Source: an uncultured Collinsella sp.
GTDB lineage: Bacteria > Actinomycetota > Coriobacteriia > Coriobacteriales > Coriobacteriaceae
DNA length: 8,976 bases
Direction: 5' to 3'
NCBI GenBank assembly: GCA_900555955.1
Contig: USNA01000028.1
Location: 1-8,976 of the forward strand
Position 1 is the stretch's first letter; the number at the start of each line of letters is the position of its first letter. Below the pieces are notes generated by a model, which worked only from the letters and a program-made list of their open reading frames with translations, made no database searches and was not told where the DNA came from. Position numbers and translations under genes: made by a program. This document shows positions 1 to 6,340 of this stretch, piece by piece.

Positions 1-48
1 AGAGGACGGGGCCGAGGACGGCTAAATCAATTTGCGAAAGAATCTTGA

Positions 49-201
49 CGGTACCGCATCCTGTCGTTAAATCCGGAATACGCGCAGAAATTCAAAAGGA
101 TTCAAGAAGGGGACGTTCGGGATGCCGATGATCTTGTCGCGGAGCTGATAAGGGGAGGCATCCTAGTCAATGAGGAGAGGGACGAGCTTGGGGAGATCAG
201 G
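49..201 (+). pseudogene. Upstream in-frame extension of the radical SAM gene without a usable start
   Basis: The radical SAM frame stays open from just after a TGA at 46-48 and translates to family-like N-terminal sequence, but it has no ATG, GTG or TTG before 202 (only CTG at 61 and 151 and ATC/ATT codons). In the neighbouring frame, codons 38-55 read KNLDGT. Joined to ILSLNPEY in the main frame at 58, this would give a normal-looking family N-terminus. The simplest reading is a small indel near 53-58 that separated the natural start from the rest of the gene. Initiation at a rare codon such as CTG, or a sequencing error, are alternatives. Confidence 0.45.
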
Positions 202-1281
202 TTGCAAAGTCGCGCCGCGCGCTTTGCGAATACTGCTCTGTCCCTTACCATTGCGCCAACGATGGCTTGCAACTTTTGCTGTCCCTACTGCTATGAAAAG
301 GGACAGGCGTACACGACGATGGGCGAGGAGGTTTTGACACAGCTCTCCAAGTTCGTGAAAGATTACTATCCTGGTATCGCAAGTCTCTCAGTTGGATGGT
401 ACGGCGGCGAGCCTCTGCTCGGAATGAAGATGATCGAACGGATTACGTCGGATCTGAAAGATGTCGTGGGGCCAACGTGTGAATATTCCGCATCGATAGT
501 GACAAATGGCTATCTGCTGACGCCTGATGTTGCAAGGAGGCTCGCGGCATGTGGTGTGACGAGCGCGCAAGTGACTATAGATGGATCGAAGTCGGATCAC
601 GATTCGAGAAGGATTCTTCACGACGGAAGCCCTACATACGAACGTATTCTCAAGAACGTCAAAGAGTGTGCCGACATCATCGATATTTCGATAAGGAGCA
701 ACGTCGACAAGACCAACATCGAGGCCGCTCAAGAGCTATTGGATTATCTCGAGCTAAATGGCCTGATGAATAAGGTTCACTTCTATTTAGCCCCTGTTGA
801 CGATATCAATCAGGTATGTGCGAACGACAGCCACTGCTTTACTGTAAAAGAGTTCTCGTATGAGGAGACTGAGTTTTATAAAAGGGCAATTGCGCGGGGC
901 TTCAAAGTTCAACCTTTTGGTGGGACGAATTTCGGGATATGTTGCGCCGTTGGAATCAACTCGTACGTGGTTGATCCCGTCGGAGATTTGTATAAGTGCT
1001 GGGATGACATTGGAATGAAGGAGCGGAGGGTCGGAACTATTTTCGAGCCGCCAATGTTGAGCAAGAACATGATTAACTGGATGGCATATGAGCCGGATGA
1101 CCCGGAATGCCAAGAGTGCTTTGCTTTTCCCATGTGCATGGGAGGGTGCCCCAACCACGCCTTAAACGGTGAGGGGAAACGTTGCGTTTCCTTCCGGTAT
1201 GATGCCGAGCAAAAAATGCTGCTCTCCCAGATGATGAATACGGCAAAACGGGGTGCGGGGCAAAATGAGGCTGATGCTTAA
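202..1281 (+). CDS. Radical SAM/SPASM peptide-modifying enzyme (start uncertain, possibly 5'-damaged)
   Basis: Probable radical S-adenosylmethionine enzyme that modifies a ribosomally made peptide. Residues 23-30 hold the CxxxCxxC [4Fe-4S] motif (C23, C27, C30), and GGEP at 68-71 fits the SAM-binding strand. The C-terminal third is a SPASM domain with auxiliary-cluster cysteines: C248-x12-G261-x4-C266, then C303-x2-C306-x5-C312-x3-C316-x11-C328. TTG at 202 is the first ordinary start in frame and has GGGGAG at 190-195. However, the same frame is open from 49 and encodes a segment typical of the family N-terminus (LSLNPEYAQKF, then GGILVNEERDELGEIR). The true protein is therefore probably about 50 residues longer, or the gene is broken at its 5' end. 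The stop overlaps the following exporter gene, so the two are co-transcribed. The family assignment is firm; the substrate is unknown and no precursor gene is visible. Confidence 0.85.
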   Translation: MQSRAARFANTALSLTIAPTMACNFCCPYCYEKGQAYTTMGEEVLTQLSKFVKDYYPGIASLSVGWYGGEPLLGMKMIERITSDLKDVVGPTCEYSASIVTNGYLLTPDVARRLAACGVTSAQVTIDGSKSDHDSRRILHDGSPTYERILKNVKECADIIDISIRSNVDKTNIEAAQELLDYLELNGLMNKVHFYLAPVDDINQVCANDSHCFTVKEFSYEETEFYKRAIARGFKVQPFGGTNFGICCAVGINSYVVDPVGDLYKCWDDIGMKERRVGTIFEPPMLSKNMINWMAYEPDDPECQECFAFPMCMGGCPNHALNGEGKRCVSFRYDAEQKMLLSQMMNTAKRGAGQNEADA

Positions 1282-2899
1282 TCTCTGTAGAAAATATATA
1301 CTGGGCGGTCGATTCTACGCCTATCTTGTCGTAACAGTTTTGGTCGGGCTGCTTGCGCTTGCGGGTCCCTTTCTTACCGGCATAGTGGTAAACCGATTGG
1401 CGATGCCGGCCAGCGCCGATCTTGCCGCCGTTCTCGTTTGTTGCCTTATTTTGGTTGCGGTCCAAGCGGTTCGAGCGGGACTAGTGTATTGCTCAGAGAT
1501 GCTGTACATCAACCTTCAGTCGCATGCGGGGTTCGGCTTAAATGCGGATACGCTTGAGCACGTGAAGCACCTTCCCCAGGCATTCTTCGAGGGCTTCAAC
1601 GCGTCGTATTATAACCAGCAAATCAATCACGACGCTAATGACCTTGTCATCTTCGTAATCAACTCGGTTGTGGGGGTTTCAAGCAACGTTATCACCCTTT
1701 TGTCCGCCCTGTTTGTTCTCGGTAGCCTGAATATCAAGTTGAGTGTGGTCTGCCTTGTTCTTGCGGCAGCGAGTGCCGCTTTTTATGCGGTTTCACGCGC
1801 AAGGCTGTTTGAGAGAAGTTTTGACGTACAAGAGCAGAGCGCGAGGTTTTTTTCCTGTCTACAAGATCAGTTGGAGAAAGTTGATTTCATCCGCAAACAT
1901 GCTTTGTTCGATAGGTCCCGCGCTGTACTGGTCGAAGCTTTTAATGGGCTCTATCCAACGATGAGAGCAAATCAGGAAGTAGGGTCTAGATTTACCTTTG
2001 GCAACGCGTTGGTCGCTTCCGCCGCTCAAGGATGTCTTCTTGCTGTGGGCGCGGTTGAAGTGATGGGCGGGAGACTGTTGCCTGGTTTTCTCGTGACTGC
2101 TGTTGGATATTATTCGAACTTAAGCTCAGCGGTACAGTATTTGTTGGGCTGGGGAAGGGATTACCAGACTAATCGCGTATGCTATGAGCGGCTGAAAAGA
2201 ATTTGGGATGTCCCGGTGGAAGCGAATGGCAAATTGGCGCTTGGTCCGATTGAGGAAATCCGTCTAGAGAACATCAAGCTACGTTATCCAGGGGCGGAAA
2301 GGGTCGCGTTAAGCATTGAGGGGCTCGCGTTTTCCAGGGGTCGGCTATATGGAATCTCGGGGCCGAATGGTTCGGGGAAGAGCTCGCTGCTGTCAGTGAT
2401 ATTGGGGCTATATCCAGATGACACAGAAGGGGCCGTTCGCTACAACGGGGTGTCACAGCGTTGCATCGATCGATATGCATTGCGGCGGTGTCGAGTCAGC
2501 ATTACGGAGCAAGAACCCCCTATCGTTGAGGGGACGATTCTCGATAATCTTACGCTGCTTTCTGATGATTACGAGATGGATAAGCTGAATCGGATGCTTG
2601 TCATATTGGGGCTAGACGAAATGGTTGCTTCTGTGGAGAACGGGGCAACGGCGATGCTTGACGGCGGGAAAGGAGGGGTGTCCGGCGGCGAGAAGCAAAA
2701 GATTGCAATTGTGAGACAGCTGTTGAAATCGCCGGACGTTATGCTTTTTGATGAACCGACCTCAGCACTTGATGCGAAGAGTCGAGGCGCGCTGATCAAA
2801 TTGCTTCACGAAGTTAAGAGAGACCATATTGTAATCGTTGTCACTCATGACGAGGAGATGCTTGCCGCCTGTGACGAGGTCATTTCGATGCCTGGATGA
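1253..2899 (+). CDS. ABC exporter half-transporter (permease fused to ATPase), no peptidase domain
   Basis: A 548-residue ABC half-transporter that would act as a membrane dimer, probably exporting the peptide modified by the upstream radical SAM enzyme. Hydrophobic segments lie near residues 22-47, 58-78, 131-178 and 252-300, forming the transmembrane domain. The ATPase domain (about 335-548) has Walker A GPNGSGKS (370-377), Q-loop Q420, signature VSGGE (476-480), Walker B VMLFDE (496-501), D-loop SALD (504-507) and switch H532, so it looks catalytically complete. There is no N-terminal C39 peptidase, so any leader peptide would need a separate protease or stay attached. The start is GTG 1253 or ATG 1265; neither has a strong ribosome binding site. 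Both overlap the end of the radical SAM gene (29 or 17 bases), which implies translational coupling. Substrate assignment rests on context only. Confidence 0.9.
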   Translation: MRGKMRLMLNLCRKYILGGRFYAYLVVTVLVGLLALAGPFLTGIVVNRLAMPASADLAAVLVCCLILVAVQAVRAGLVYCSEMLYINLQSHAGFGLNADTLEHVKHLPQAFFEGFNASYYNQQINHDANDLVIFVINSVVGVSSNVITLLSALFVLGSLNIKLSVVCLVLAAASAAFYAVSRARLFERSFDVQEQSARFFSCLQDQLEKVDFIRKHALFDRSRAVLVEAFNGLYPTMRANQEVGSRFTFGNALVASAAQGCLLAVGAVEVMGGRLLPGFLVTAVGYYSNLSSAVQYLLGWGRDYQTNRVCYERLKRIWDVPVEANGKLALGPIEEIRLENIKLRYPGAERVALSIEGLAFSRGRLYGISGPNGSGKSSLLSVILGLYPDDTEGAVRYNGVSQRCIDRYALRRCRVSITEQEPPIVEGTILDNLTLLSDDYEMDKLNRMLVILGLDEMVASVENGATAMLDGGKGGVSGGEKQKIAIVRQLLKSPDVMLFDEPTSALDAKSRGALIKLLHEVKRDHIVIVVTHDEEMLAACDEVISMPG

Positions 2900-3032
2900 T
2901 TATCGGATTGTGACGTTGAAGACCAAGAAGCTCGAAATGGCGTGGATTATGGGTAGGTCTACGGGTACGCCGTCGGTGTCCTGAGACTCAGCCGCTCGGC
3001 AAGAAGGTTTTATAGCGTGTTTGCCCAGGGGG
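2900..3032. other. Non-coding spacer after the exporter gene
   Basis: I see no convincing gene here. One frame (roughly 2892-2981) reads a short peptide containing TLKTKKLEMAWIMG and ending in a stop. It could be the tail of a decayed coding sequence, but it has no start with a ribosome binding site and I cannot assign it. Confidence 0.4.
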
Positions 3033-3063
3033 GGTCCCTTTGTCCGGTAGTGACAAGGGGACC
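3033..3063 (+). terminator. Probable Rho-independent terminator of the radical SAM/ABC operon
   Basis: GGTCCCTTTGTC (3033-3044) pairs with GACAAGGGGACC (3052-3063) over 12 positions with one wobble pair, leaving a 7-base loop. It is followed at once by the T-rich run TTTCTTTT. It lies 133 bases after the exporter stop codon, so it could end that transcript. The stem could instead belong to the edge of a decayed mobile element. Confidence 0.55.
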
Positions 3064-3100
3064 TTTCTTTTGCTCCCCTCTTGCGGCGGAGGGGGACACC

Positions 3101-3283
3101 ATGCGCCTATGCAGGACGAACTGCGCGTTCTTGTCGAATGATGGGCTATGTGTAGAGATGATGGTCTCGGGTAGAGGCCGTGTCGCACTCGGCTGCGACG
3201 AACCAGGCATTCAATCTTCATCCGGGAGGGCCTTGGCAAGACGAGCAGGGCGAAGACCTTGGCGACGTTCGAGGGCCGTGTGA
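3101..3283 (+). CDS. Small Cys-containing ORF running into transposase debris
   Basis: A 60-codon ORF begins at ATG 3101 behind a very strong ribosome binding site (GGAGGGGGA at 3088-3096), directly after the terminator-like hairpin. Its first 20 or so residues carry C4, C8 and C17 (CRTNC, then GLC), possibly metal-binding or a small peptide. From about residue 24 it reads GRVALGCDE, which resembles an internal piece of ISXO2-type transposases, and then continues out of frame as arginine-rich nonsense. It is most likely a native gene start fused to, or overwritten by, IS remnant sequence. No function can be assigned and it may not be expressed. Confidence 0.3.
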   Translation: MRLCRTNCAFLSNDGLCVEMMVSGRGRVALGCDEPGIQSSSGRALARRAGRRPWRRSRAV

Positions 3284-3628
3284 CGCCCGGCTCCACGCTC
3301 ATCCACGACATGGAGGGCGCGCACATGACGCTTGTCAACAAGCTGTCACTGAAGAGCCAGCGCTACAACGCGAAGCTGCTCAAGTGCGTTCCCGACGGCC
3401 AGAACCCGCTGGGGCTCGTGAACCGGATGCGCTACTTCATGCAGAGCTTCCTGAGGGTTCACCCCGGCTCCAACCGGGACGACATGCAGGGCTGTGGCTA
3501 TGAGTCCGCCCGAGGACAAGCTTGAGAAGGTCGCGATGGTGCTCGATCGGGCAATGCGATACCCGAAAACGCTCAGGTTCAGGCAGTTCTATGCAAGAAG
3601 GCCCAGCTCAGATGAGTTCGACGAGTAA
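3170..3628 (+). pseudogene. IS1595-family (ISXO2-type) transposase remnant, frameshifted
   Basis: Three reading frames together give the C-terminal part of an ISXO2-like DDE transposase. Frame A (about 3170-3205) reads VALGCDE. Frame B (about 3205-3490) reads GKTSRAKTLATFEGRV, then GSTLIHDMEGAHMTLV, LKSQRYNAKLLK and NPLGLVNRMRYFMQSFL. Frame C (3500-3628) reads MSPPEDKLEK and ends LRFRQFYARRPSSDEFDE before a stop. The B to C break sits after DDMQG, where the family normally has a few more residues, so a short deletion caused the shift. The N-terminal half and clear terminal inverted repeats are missing. It cannot make an active transposase and marks an old insertion between the two accessory cassettes. 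The family assignment comes from recalled sequence style. Confidence 0.7.
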
Positions 3629-3671
3629 TATTTATCAACACAGTGCAAGGGGGATTTTATTTGTATTTCAT

Positions 3672-3691
3672 CCGTGTTGAGCTTCACACGG
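3672..3691. other. Short inverted repeat downstream of the nuclease-like gene
   Basis: CCGTGT (3672-3677) and ACACGG (3686-3691) form a 6-bp stem with an 8-base loop. There is no T-rich tail on either strand, so a terminator role for the minus-strand operon ending at 3794 is weak. The rest of 3629-3793 shows nothing recognisable. Confidence 0.25.
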
Positions 3692-3793
3692 TGCGCGACT
3701 CATCGCAAACTGGCGGTCGCAGCGGAAAGAAAACCGACTGTAGACGAACGATCGAAATCGGGAGCACATAGCCACCGGATGCTTTTCGGTCTC

Positions 3794-4462
3794 CTACGCG
3801 TCGACCTCCGCGATTTCTTCTGCGTCTCGCCAAGTTGAAAGGAGCGATGTCGAAAACTCCTTTTCGGTTAGCGTCAAGACATCCTTCACGCAAAACCCTT
3901 TCAATTTGTCAGGAAGCCCAAAGCGTGCTTTTCTCCTAATCGAACTGGCAACTCGCTTCAACGCGGTCTTGTTCTTGTCCTCGTTGTATACCAAAACAAA
4001 GACGCAGTGCTCGCGAAACCATCTCGTCCTCTTTCCCCACAGGTCCGAGCAGATCAAAACGCTGTCCTTGCACTTCTCGATGAGGGCGTCCCTTTGGCCA
4101 AGATTGATACCAAGCTCTTCGTCATCCTTGGGATTGAGCCTCTTCCCCAGCGTCTCCTTCAGACTGCCGTTCTTAAATTCGACTAGATATAACGTTTCCC
4201 GGTCGCAATACAGCGCATCGGCGGAGCGCGGGAGTTGCATCCACCTATTGACCTTTTTGCAGTAGCATTCTTTAACAGAGTCAAAATTGACAACAGGGAA
4301 ATCGTCATCCACAAGAGAGACGCTCCCGTCTCTGGATGTTTTGGAGATGGTCGACGTGCAGTCCCTTAGGATACAGGTCCTGCAACGGGAGCAACCATCG
4401 CTGCCATCTGGCACCGCGGGAGAGTTCGGATGAGGGCAGGAGGCGCACAGGTCGCTACTCAA
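3794..4462 (-). CDS. Cys-cluster protein with candidate PD-(D/E)XK nuclease core, partner of the AAA ATPase
   Basis: A 222-residue protein I do not recognise as a named family. I choose TTG 4462 as the start because GGGAGGAG lies 7 bases upstream; the frame extends to TTG 4492 but that adds only 10 unremarkable residues. The start overlaps the ATPase stop by 8 bases, so translation is probably coupled. N-terminal cysteines C6, C9, C24, C27, C30 and C35 form two CxxC pairs plus extras, resembling a zinc-ribbon or Fe-S site. Residues 80-99 contain D82 followed by VEFKNG with E95 and K97, which fits the D...ExK active site of PD-(D/E)XK nucleases, with E65 in a preceding helix and Q/R residues in NLGQRD afterwards. 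The C-terminal half is charged, with no membrane segment or signal peptide. Inference: it is the effector or nucleic-acid-cutting partner of the ATPase. The nuclease call is tentative. Confidence 0.75.
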   Translation of the reverse strand: MSSDLCASCPHPNSPAVPDGSDGCSRCRTCILRDCTSTISKTSRDGSVSLVDDDFPVVNFDSVKECYCKKVNRWMQLPRSADALYCDRETLYLVEFKNGSLKETLGKRLNPKDDEELGINLGQRDALIEKCKDSVLICSDLWGKRTRWFREHCVFVLVYNEDKNKTALKRVASSIRRKARFGLPDKLKGFCVKDVLTLTEKEFSTSLLSTWRDAEEIAEVDA

Positions 4463-5753
4463 GGCCGTACTCCTCCCTCTCAAGCGTATCAAAAGGAGCC
4501 GCCAGCTTCTCGTAGGCGACCTCAGTCGAGCCGGTTATATCGGCAAAGCGAGAGCGTCCATCAGTGCAGGTCTCCGCAAGATAATATGAGCACAATCCAT
4601 CAACAGCGTGCTTCTTAGAATACACTTCGATCGCATTCAGGAAATATGGACTATGGGTGCTCATTAAGACGTGCATCCCGAGCTCTTTCTGGAGCAGCAC
4701 GATTATCTCGGCGAAGGCCAGCTGCCATGCAGGATGAAGATGAATCTCGGGTTCATCGAGGATAATAGTCCCTCCGGCATCTAGCGCGCCGGACTTCAAG
4801 AGCACCTTCATGATGGCGAACGTCTTCAAGCCAGCAGAAAGGTTCCCAGGCTCCAACCCCCGAGCGAAGCCCTCTTCGAGATACGTAAGGTGACCGCGAC
4901 TTTCGCTCCTCTCGAAATGCCCCGGACATAAGGAGGAAACCTTGTCCATGAGAACCTTCAGGTGTCGCTCCTTCGCGATCTCTTCGAACAGCGAGGACTC
5001 GCTGTCATCGTTACGGATGGTCGCCTGAATCAAATCTTGCCGCAGCTCCTCCTGGTGTCCAAGGAGGGGCTTGAACCGAAAAGCGGGGCCGTAGGGTCCT
5101 CCGAGAGAATCGATCAGGAACGGGTCGTCCAGATAATGCGCCCTGAATCGCAAAACCCTCCTATCGTGCACCTCCGCCACCTCGTCACTTGCAACCGAGA
5201 AAACCGTAGATGCGTCCTTTATCTGGAGTTCGACCTTCCCGGGCTCTTCGCCGAAAACCGAATTGATCTGGCCGTTGAACTCGCTTCGGAACCTGTTTGT
5301 CGCAATCGCACGAAATACCTCATCATCGGAGATATCCATGATCTCGATAATCTGATCGGCAACTCCTGCTACGCCATTCGTGAAATCGGATTCGATCTCA
5401 CGGGAGATCTCCTCCCCGTAATACTCCTTTATCTCATCAATAAGCTCGTCCCTCGTGCACTCGCCCGAAAAAACCCTGTCGATGAAACTATTCATTCTTC
5501 CAGCAGTTCGCCTGTGGCGAGACGTGGAGTCGAGAGGGCTTCCCACATATGCCTTCCTGATGGCGCGCTCAACACTATTGCGCCTCATGCGGTCGATTTT
5601 GTTCTCCGAATCGGACATGCTGTTGAAGGCCGCATAAAGCGCTTTTCCAACCGTGCTTTTCCCCGTCCCGTTCTCCCCGGCGATCACGGCAATACCATTA
5701 ATCTCGATATCGGCCTCAGCGACCCTGCCGATGTTTTTCATCTTGATTTTCAA
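4455..5753 (-). CDS. AAA ATPase of the AAA_15/AAA_21 (SMC/OLD-like ABC) type
   Basis: A 432-residue soluble ATPase. It opens with MKIKMKNIGRV, the usual first strand of this family, and Walker A GENGTGKST at 26-34. A helical, charged insertion (about 45-300) replaces the long coiled coil of true SMC proteins. An ABC signature-like NLSAG (304-308), Walker B TIILDEPEIHLHP (329-341, D333/E334) and a switch histidine in MSTHSPYFL (H367) complete the ATP site. There is no C-terminal TOPRIM domain, which separates it from OLD and GajA nucleases. The start is TTG 5753, because an in-frame TGA lies three codons upstream, GGTGA sits about 6 bases before it, and the family N-terminus begins there. ATG 5741 is an alternative. 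It overlaps the downstream gene by 8 bases, so the pair is one operon. Such ATPases commonly act as sensors or motors for a paired toxic or nuclease effector in phage defence; that role is inferred here. Confidence 0.9.
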   Translation of the reverse strand: MKIKMKNIGRVAEADIEINGIAVIAGENGTGKSTVGKALYAAFNSMSDSENKIDRMRRNSVERAIRKAYVGSPLDSTSRHRRTAGRMNSFIDRVFSGECTRDELIDEIKEYYGEEISREIESDFTNGVAGVADQIIEIMDISDDEVFRAIATNRFRSEFNGQINSVFGEEPGKVELQIKDASTVFSVASDEVAEVHDRRVLRFRAHYLDDPFLIDSLGGPYGPAFRFKPLLGHQEELRQDLIQATIRNDDSESSLFEEIAKERHLKVLMDKVSSLCPGHFERSESRGHLTYLEEGFARGLEPGNLSAGLKTFAIMKVLLKSGALDAGGTIILDEPEIHLHPAWQLAFAEIIVLLQKELGMHVLMSTHSPYFLNAIEVYSKKHAVDGLCSYYLAETCTDGRSRFADITGSTEVAYEKLAAPFDTLEREEYGLE

Positions 5754-5834
5754 TGCATATCACCAGCTCTAAACTCGCGAGACTCAATAGCTCGATTATC
5801 GCACAGAGAGATCGACTTCTCGAGGACTCCCTAA
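5754..5834. promoter_or_regulatory. Divergent spacer upstream of the ATPase operon
   Basis: This 81-base region separates the minus-strand ATPase gene from the plus-strand 40-codon ORF, so any promoter for the ATPase should start here or just beyond. On the minus strand GATAAT (5800-5795) is a reasonable -10 element, but no good -35 lies 16-18 bases upstream. A perfect 8-bp palindrome CTCGCGAG (5774-5781) lies between that -10 and the start codon and could be a regulator site. All of this is by eye. Confidence 0.3.
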
Positions 5835-5957
5835 ATGGAACGCGCGGTGAGGACATGGCTCGCCGCCGTCCGCTTCGCGTTCGCGCGGGGGAAGGTGACG
5901 ACCAGGGACCTCTCCGGGCTCATCGAGAGGAGCGCCAGATTCTCCTCGTCCATTTGA
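5835..5957 (+). pseudogene. 40-codon ORF apparently truncated by an IS3 end
   Basis: ATG 5835 has a good ribosome binding site (GAGGA, 5822-5826) and encodes 40 residues that include GKVTTRDLSGLIERSARF, ending at TGA 5955-5957. That stop coincides with TGAACTG (5955-5961), which looks like the terminal bases of an IS3-family element whose OrfA follows. The simplest reading is that a longer gene was interrupted by the insertion and now ends on the element's first bases. The product is not recognised. It may instead be a chance ORF. Confidence 0.35.
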
Positions 5958-6267
5958 ACTGTATCGTATTCAAGGACACTTGACTTAGAGGAATGGCGTT
6001 GAGCGGCGATAATCGTTTCAGCGCCAAAAAGAAAGGAGTGTCAGTCATGGCAGACGGGCCCTCCTACACAGCGGGGTACCGCGCCGAGGCCGCAGACTTC
6101 GCCGCCGCGCCGGGGAAGCCCATCGCCCAAGTGGCAGCCGACCTCGGCATCAACGAGAAGACCCTGGGAAGATGGGTGACGGTCAGGAAGAAGGAGCTGA
6201 CCAACCACCCGGTCGCGGCGGCCGCAAGTGCATGCGCGAGCTCGAGCCCGAGAACGAGCTCCTAAAA
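5955..6267 (+). mobile_element. Decayed left part of an IS3-family insertion sequence
   Basis: The OrfA remnant begins about 90 bases after TGAACTGTATCGTATTCAAG (from 5955), a TG-starting sequence of the kind found at IS3-family left ends. The element breaks off within OrfA at about 6267, and OrfB and the right end are absent, so it is an immobile fragment. The left boundary is inferred from the TG start and the distance to OrfA. No partner inverted repeat is present to confirm it. Confidence 0.45.
6047..6267 (+). pseudogene. IS3-family transposase OrfA remnant (frameshifted and truncated)
   Basis: ATG 6047 follows a clear ribosome binding site (AAGGAG, 6032-6037), so it is preferred over the upstream in-frame TTG 5993. 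The encoded YTAGYRAEAADFAAAPGKP, then IAQVAADLGINEKTLGRWV and RKKEL is the helix-turn-helix of an IS3 OrfA. Near 6221-6226 the frame shifts; the adjacent frame continues correctly as RKCMRELEPENELLKG, the leucine-zipper part of OrfA, up to about 6267. There the sequence changes to the galE terminator hairpin. The original frame stops at 6263-6265. No OrfB (DDE catalytic protein) remains in the window, so it cannot transpose by itself. Confidence 0.75.
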
Positions 6268-6297
6268 GGCCCCGACCTCACATTGGAGGCCGGGGCC
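6264..6297 (-). terminator. Rho-independent terminator of galE
   Basis: On the minus strand a 12-position stem (plus-strand arms GGCCCCGACCTC 6268-6279 and GAGGCCGGGGCC 6286-6297, one mismatch) with a 6-base loop is followed by TTTT (6267-6264). It lies about 45 bases beyond the galE stop. The IS3 remnant ends exactly at the T-tract side, so the element or a later deletion stopped at the terminator edge. Confidence 0.75.
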
Positions 6298-6298
6298 C

Positions 6299-6328
6299 GT
6301 AGATTTTGGAATATGCCTAGAAATCTAC
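6299..6328. repeat. 8-bp inverted repeat between galE stop and its terminator
   Basis: GTAGATTT (6299-6306) and AAATCTAC (6321-6328) are perfect inverted copies separated by 14 bases. They could form a weak hairpin in the galE 3' untranslated region. No function can be inferred. Confidence 0.35.
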
Positions 6329-6340
6329 CGCGGTTGAGTG

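Noticed and set aside
2892..2981. Short open frame containing TLKTKKLEMAWIMG
   Set aside because: It overlaps the end of the exporter gene and has no supported start or recognisable family; at most a relic.
3794..4462. Idea that the small partner is a Septu PtuB-type HNH protein
   Set aside because: I see no H-N-H arrangement; the visible signature is D...ExK, and the cysteines are N-terminal rather than framing an HNH core.
4455..5753. Idea that the ATPase is an OLD/GajA nuclease, i.e. Gabija
   Set aside because: No TOPRIM domain follows the ATPase core; the protein ends about 65 residues after the switch histidine, and no UvrD-like helicase gene is adjacent.
4962..5834. 290-codon plus-strand ORF opposite the ATPase gene
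   Set aside because: It is antisense to a gene with clear ATPase motifs, and its product shows no recognisable domain or good start signal; it is a shadow of GC-rich codon structure.
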